NCBI GenBank assembly: GCA_000697335.1
Contig: JNEM01012537.1
Coordinates: 1-37,908, forward strand
DNA length: 37,908 bases
Origin: Conidiobolus incongruus B7586
Lineage: Eukaryota; Entomophthoromycota; Entomophthoromycetes; Entomophthorales; Conidiobolaceae
Direction of reading: 5' to 3'
The stretch's first letter is position 1. Each line of letters begins with the position of its first letter. Shown piece by piece: positions 33,590 to 37,908 of the stretch. The translations under genes were made by a program, and so were the position numbers. Below the pieces are notes generated by a model that was not told the DNA's origin, ran no database searches, and saw only the letters and a list, made by a program, of their open reading frames with translations.

Positions 33590-35600
33590 CAATTAACCAC
33601 TTCCAACTCGACATGCACAAAATATAAAGTCTGTACTTCAGACCATCCACCGCCAGCTGCGATATTATGAGGCAATTGCGTAGTTTATCATTATATTGGA
33701 GTACTCCCAGCGGGTTGAATGGATGATCATACTTGGAATTGTAGAGAAACCTAAGGAAATTGAATTCTCATATTTTGTTAAAGTACAATTGATGACTTGG
33801 GGACAATTGGCTAACTCTGCGATGGTAGGTAATTAGCAGTCTGGCAAGAGCCATTCATGCTCTAATGAGGAACAAGTACCTCAAACTGATGTAGAATTGA
33901 TGGAATACGTCTCCCATTAGCTTGAAAATTTCAATTTTGCCAATAACTATTAGTGTGTTTTAACTGGTATAACGTTCTCGTAATTCAAAGGTTAGGTACT
34001 GAGGGTTGAAATCATAGCTGGGAATCAATTGCAGATAGCATGTCCAGACACTGACGTAAGGCGAGATTTTGTCTTACAAGCTGGTGGAAATCAGGTAGTA
34101 CCAGCGTTGGATATAAACCGTGAAATGCATGTCCTTCGTCGGTAGTTCCTTCAGGGTAGGAATATGTGCGGGCGATAGAATGTATTCAGTACTTGATACT
34201 GAAAGCATTAGTCCAAAGCACACATGGTGCCAATTCGTCGAACCAATGGAGCTTGACGTCAACGGAAGTGGCAGCACTGAATAGAATAGCTTAACCTTGG
34301 CTTATAAATTGCCGGCTTAGTGAAATATTTGATACATATTCTGAAAATTATGAAATTCATTATAAAAGAAGCTTTGAAAAGATATAACATAATAAAACTT
34401 CATAAATTGTATTATGCAACTGATTTCTAAAGTATCGTGACTGAATATATGTTCTAAACTTTGGGGACTGAAATTGACAAATTGTTTCATCCCTAGGTTG
34501 ATTGCAGTAATCATATTTAAATATTAAATGAATGGAAAATAATGAAAAGTTACCTAAACTGATCATATTTGGATTGAGCTGAGGTAGTGTATTTACCGAC
34601 GAAGTCACATTCAAATCTGTATATTAAGCAATCGTAGCCAGCATGAGACGTGATCCTACTAGGGTTGGATTGTGTTTGAATGGGGATTGACTACATCTGG
34701 CAACACCCAAACAGTTACACATCCTCATCGCAAAATCACTATATCTTATCCGCTTGAAAGATGCTCTCCTATATGAAATTCGCAAACACTTCAGTAAAAG
34801 CATTCCTTGATATGCATAAATATGAGGATTTTTCTACATCTTGAGCACTAAGCCTAAAACACAGTCCTCAAAGTAACCACGAAGATGAGCAAAGGCACTT
34901 ATCACTGGTCCTGTTATCATGTGGATGACATATACAAGGAAATGTAACATCTTCCAAATAGGCTGTGATAGATTTAAATTCAAATCAAGTATTCAATTTT
35001 TCAAATTAATGCGCAAGTTCAAAATCTAGAAAGGTAGAGTGATATCGACAAAAATATACACATGATAAATGATAAATAACATTTTAAATTGAGACATTTT
35101 ATAATCGAATATTGGTCTCTTTTAACTAGATGTTTTTATCTGGTGCAAGGAACTGAATGGTAAAATTAAAAGATTTTAGATTGAAAAATTTAGTATCTGA
35201 TACATTCAGAAGCGTTATATCGTCTACAAAAGAAGCTAAAGTAATAATAAATCCCATGAGACTGAACCCCTGCATTACAAATATACCTGTGGGATACAGT
35301 CACACCAATGTATTCTTTGGAAATAGCAATATGGGCATCTTTATAGCAATTTTACACACCTAACTAAATATAATAATACTATTACTCAGGTAAGATAGTA
35401 TCAAACATGTTTTCGCACTCTTCTGTGCCATTTGCTGCTTTCACTGCTGTTTCTCCATTGCTTGGGTATTGATAGCTGACTCAAATTGAATAATTCTCAT
35501 AGGTTTTTTTTTAATTGTAGAGAGTTGACTTCACAGTTCTTATCAACTGTTGAGGATACGGCGGTGAACCCTCTATAGAAATCGGCAATGTGTGTTTTTT
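33590..35600 (-). pseudogene. Decayed paralogue of the Zn2Cys6 factor
   Basis: A broken copy of exon 2 of the neighbouring regulator, on the same strand. Matching blocks keep the same order: LYPTGIFVMQGFSLMGFI at about 35310-35255 (intact LYPNGRFEVQGFSPIAYM), then ASFVDD (intact ASFVEY) near 35235, GTGATTTTGCGATGAGG near 34733-34717, the region around 34900 matching intact 30800-30850, and 33800-33910 matching 29745-29860 at DNA level. Frames shift repeatedly and several stops are present, so no protein over ~85 aa remains. The zinc-cluster exon is not recognisable upstream of 35600. Its base composition is like that of the intact gene, so it has decayed without an AT shift. Both copies lie head to tail, pointing to an old tandem duplication. 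Confidence 0.82.
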
Positions 35601-36312
35601 TACCAGGTTAACTCTATTTATTATTCTACTAAAATCACTTCAATATTAATATTTTAAAACTTGTAATCAATACATATTAATATATCTTTTTTTCTCATTT
35701 TGATTTAATTATAAAAAATTTCAAATTCAAATTATTATACATTGGCAATTTTCAGTCAAAATACCCCACACTGCACTGAATTCCCTGACTGAAACAATAG
35801 TCACAAGATTAAATACATCTCAACTTTTTACACTTACAAAAGTTACAAACTAAAAATTATAGTTTTATTTTAATCTTATATGACAATAATATTGACCCCA
35901 AAAAGTGATTTAATTAATTTTAATTAATTATTTAATATATTCTTTTATTTAAATTTAATAATGGATTACAAAAACATATTAACAATTCTAATATTATAAT
36001 AAAAACTATAAAAAAGTTTAAATCTCTATTATTTAAAAATCGAAATGATTAAAATATTATATACATAATTATAAACTTAAAATATATTAATGATTTAATT
36101 TTATGCATATTATATATAAAACTATAATAAAAATTTTAACAAGAATTAAAAATTCAAATGATTGTATAATAATTATATCAAAGTTTAAAGGAATCTAATT
36201 TTTTCATATGATTTATTATAAAGGTAATTTTTATGAATTTTTTAGATTATCTTTTGACTTTAAATATTAATTTTCAATTAACTAAGTAATTTATATTTTT
36301 ATAGTTAATTTT
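35601..36312. other. AT-rich intergenic region
   Basis: Nothing is recognised between the Zn-cluster pseudogene and the mariner relic; A+T-rich throughout, apart from a patch at 35740-35850 with no named motif. Confidence 0.5.
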
Positions 36313-37180
36313 TTAGTTAGGAAAGAAAAAAATAATAAATTTTTAATTTTTGATTTTTCAAATATAAACTCAATTTTAAAAAATAATTATATAGATAATA
36401 TATAAAAGAATTAACACTTTTCAGCTATATAAATATATTCATTTGTAATTGTTTTTATATTAAATCATATTTATTAAAATATTTATTATTAAATTTAATT
36501 ATATTTAAATTGAATAATAATTATCAAAAGTATTTAATTTTAATATTATTAAAAGTTAACTATAAATATTTTAAAGCCATTAAAGATTTTTAGTCATTTT
36601 AAAAAGATAATGATTTATCAAAAACTACCATTTATTATTAGATTTGTGATTTGAAAGTTGGAAGGAATATTATTCAAAACCTGTATAATTTTAAAAATAA
36701 TTTTGATAATTATATTATTTTAATATTTATTTTATTAATCTATTATATATTAATAAAATAAATAGCTTAAAGTTTAGTTAAAACTAATAAAAAATTTGAA
36801 ATAATTATTAAAAAAAACAAATTTTGTTAAAATATTACCAAAAAGGACTATATATTATATCATTATTAAATATAAATTTTAAATTCTTTTTTATTACCTT
36901 TAATTTAAAATTAAAATAAAATATTAAGCTAAAATAGCTTCCTTTATTAATTTTTATAAAAAAATAATATATTTTAAAGAATAGAATATATTATTATATT
37001 TTTTTATTTTATTAAAATTAAGCTAATTATTTTTAAATTTGGTATTATATTATTTATAAAATAATTCCTGATTTATATTATTATAGATTGAGATTATTTA
37101 TTATATTATATAATAGTTAAAATATATATAAAATTAATGATATTAAAAATTTTTTGCAAATAAATCTAATCTATAATATA
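36313..37180 (+). mobile_element. mariner-like DNA transposon relic, copy D
   Basis: A strongly AT-shifted mariner relic in the opposite orientation to copies A-C. It begins TTAGTTAGG (36313), resembling the inverted end TTAGCTAAGG of copy C. Aligned with the reverse of copy A it keeps order: TTTTTGATTTTTCAAATAT near 36350; TTTAATATTATTAAAAGTTA near 36538-36557 where copy A has GGTATTAGTAAAACTTA; ATTATTCAAAACCTG near 36670; and ATAATTCCTGAT near 37062. Differences are mainly T for C and A for G. The far end fades near 37180 and may extend further. No coding capacity is left. Confidence 0.72.
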
Positions 37181-37908
37181 TTGGGTTCCAGACCGAAAAT
37201 AAAAAAAATTATTAGGAATTAAAAACTAATAAAAAATTGTAAAAAATTATTGATAAAAAACAAAGTTTTAATTTAATTTGTTAAAGTTTATTTTTATTTT
37301 TGACTAGGAGATTTTGCTATTATATATTTTTTATATTAATAATTATATCAATATAAATGATTTAGTTAATAAATATTTTCTTTTTTTCCTCTTAATATTT
37401 CATTATTCCTTATGATCATTTTAAATTATTATCCTCAAAATTTATAATTATTCTTCTCAATACTATAATATCTATATTGGCATTTTATTATATAAATTAA
37501 TATTTTTAAAGGCTTATATAAAACTATAAAATTATTAGATTAATTATATCATAACTAGTTAACTTGTTTGGAAATTATAATATATCGAATATTTTTCGAT
37601 CAATATATATTCGATATTATTATTAAATAAAAATTTTGTTTGAATTATTGATTAATTAAATATAGAAATATAATACTTTTAAAATTATATAGAATATAAC
37701 TATAATAGATATAATATTAAAGATATATTGAAAAGCAGAACTATTAATATTATATTAATCATATAATATGATATTATTAATTTTTAAAGTAATTTTTAAT
37801 TTGAAGAAATAATATAATTGATTGATTATCCATTGATACTTTATTTTTTAATAAAAACTTTAAATTTAATTATATATTATTTGAAAAATATATTATTATT
37901 TAAAATTA
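37181..37908. other. AT-rich sequence to window end
   Basis: No feature supported. It may hold the unrecognisable remainder of mariner copy D. Confidence 0.45.

Noticed and set aside
33578-33605. Reverse strand reads GGTTAATTGGTAGAGCGGC, like a tRNA D-arm
   Set aside because: No matching acceptor stem, anticodon stem or T-arm follows, and the segment lies at the end of the Zn-cluster pseudogene.
35157-35363. 68-codon plus-strand frame
   Set aside because: It is antisense to the Zn-cluster pseudogene; the homology is on the minus strand.

Overview
The window looks like nuclear DNA of an early-diverging filamentous fungus with a very AT-rich genome. The gene set (short secreted tyrosinase, Zn2Cys6 regulator, GPI-anchored Cys-rich wall protein, PDX1/SNZ-type vitamin B6 synthase), the many 47-85 nt GT..AG introns and the extreme A+T of the spacers would suit Conidiobolus-like Entomophthoromycotina. 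That placement is inference, not something the sequence proves. No bacterial or organelle features are present.

Layout. 1-10690 is mostly gene-poor A+T sequence. It holds a decayed tyrosinase copy (2150-3165), a decayed mariner transposon (4924-5890) and an intact tyrosinase gene (6742-7869, +). 10690-12056 is a well-formed promoter plus the three-exon PDX1 gene (+). 13083-13862 (-) encodes an ABHD10-like serine hydrolase. 14354-14680 is an isolated G+C-richer block with the ends of a solo LTR. 16102-17413 and 19511-20814 are two more mariner copies. Between them lie a possible 59-aa secreted peptide gene (17711-17890) and a small membrane-protein gene (18605-19042).

From 21754 the window becomes gene-dense: NDUFA1-like complex I subunit (-) and NOP58 (+) are divergent; an 8-cysteine GPI-anchored protein (-) follows tail-to-tail; then comes the DNA primase small subunit PRI1 (25596-27524, -). 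PRI1 is split into 12 exons and has no long ORF, but it can be assembled with every splice phase consistent to a 440-aa protein. Next come a His/Asp-rich GPI-anchored protein (+), a two-exon Zn2Cys6 transcription factor (-) and a decayed paralogue of that factor (33590-35600, -). A fourth mariner relic lies in 36313-37180 on the opposite strand.

The genes do not form a pathway cluster. They are mostly housekeeping genes (B6 synthesis, snoRNP, respiration, DNA priming) mixed with secreted or surface proteins. NOP58 and PDX1 use C-ending codons (GCC, CTC, GTC) far more than their neighbours, as expected for highly expressed genes.

The points most worth a second look are: (1) mariner copies that differ from the best copy almost only by C-to-T and G-to-A changes, while nearby decayed host genes are not AT-shifted, which suggests RIP-like repeat hypermutation; (2) a doubled CACGAAAT...ATTGG motif upstream of PRI1, resembling G1/S SCB sites paired with CCAAT boxes; (3) gene-plus-dead-paralogue pairs for both the tyrosinase and the Zn-cluster factor. 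I found no CRISPR array, rRNA, convincing tRNA or obviously new multi-gene system.
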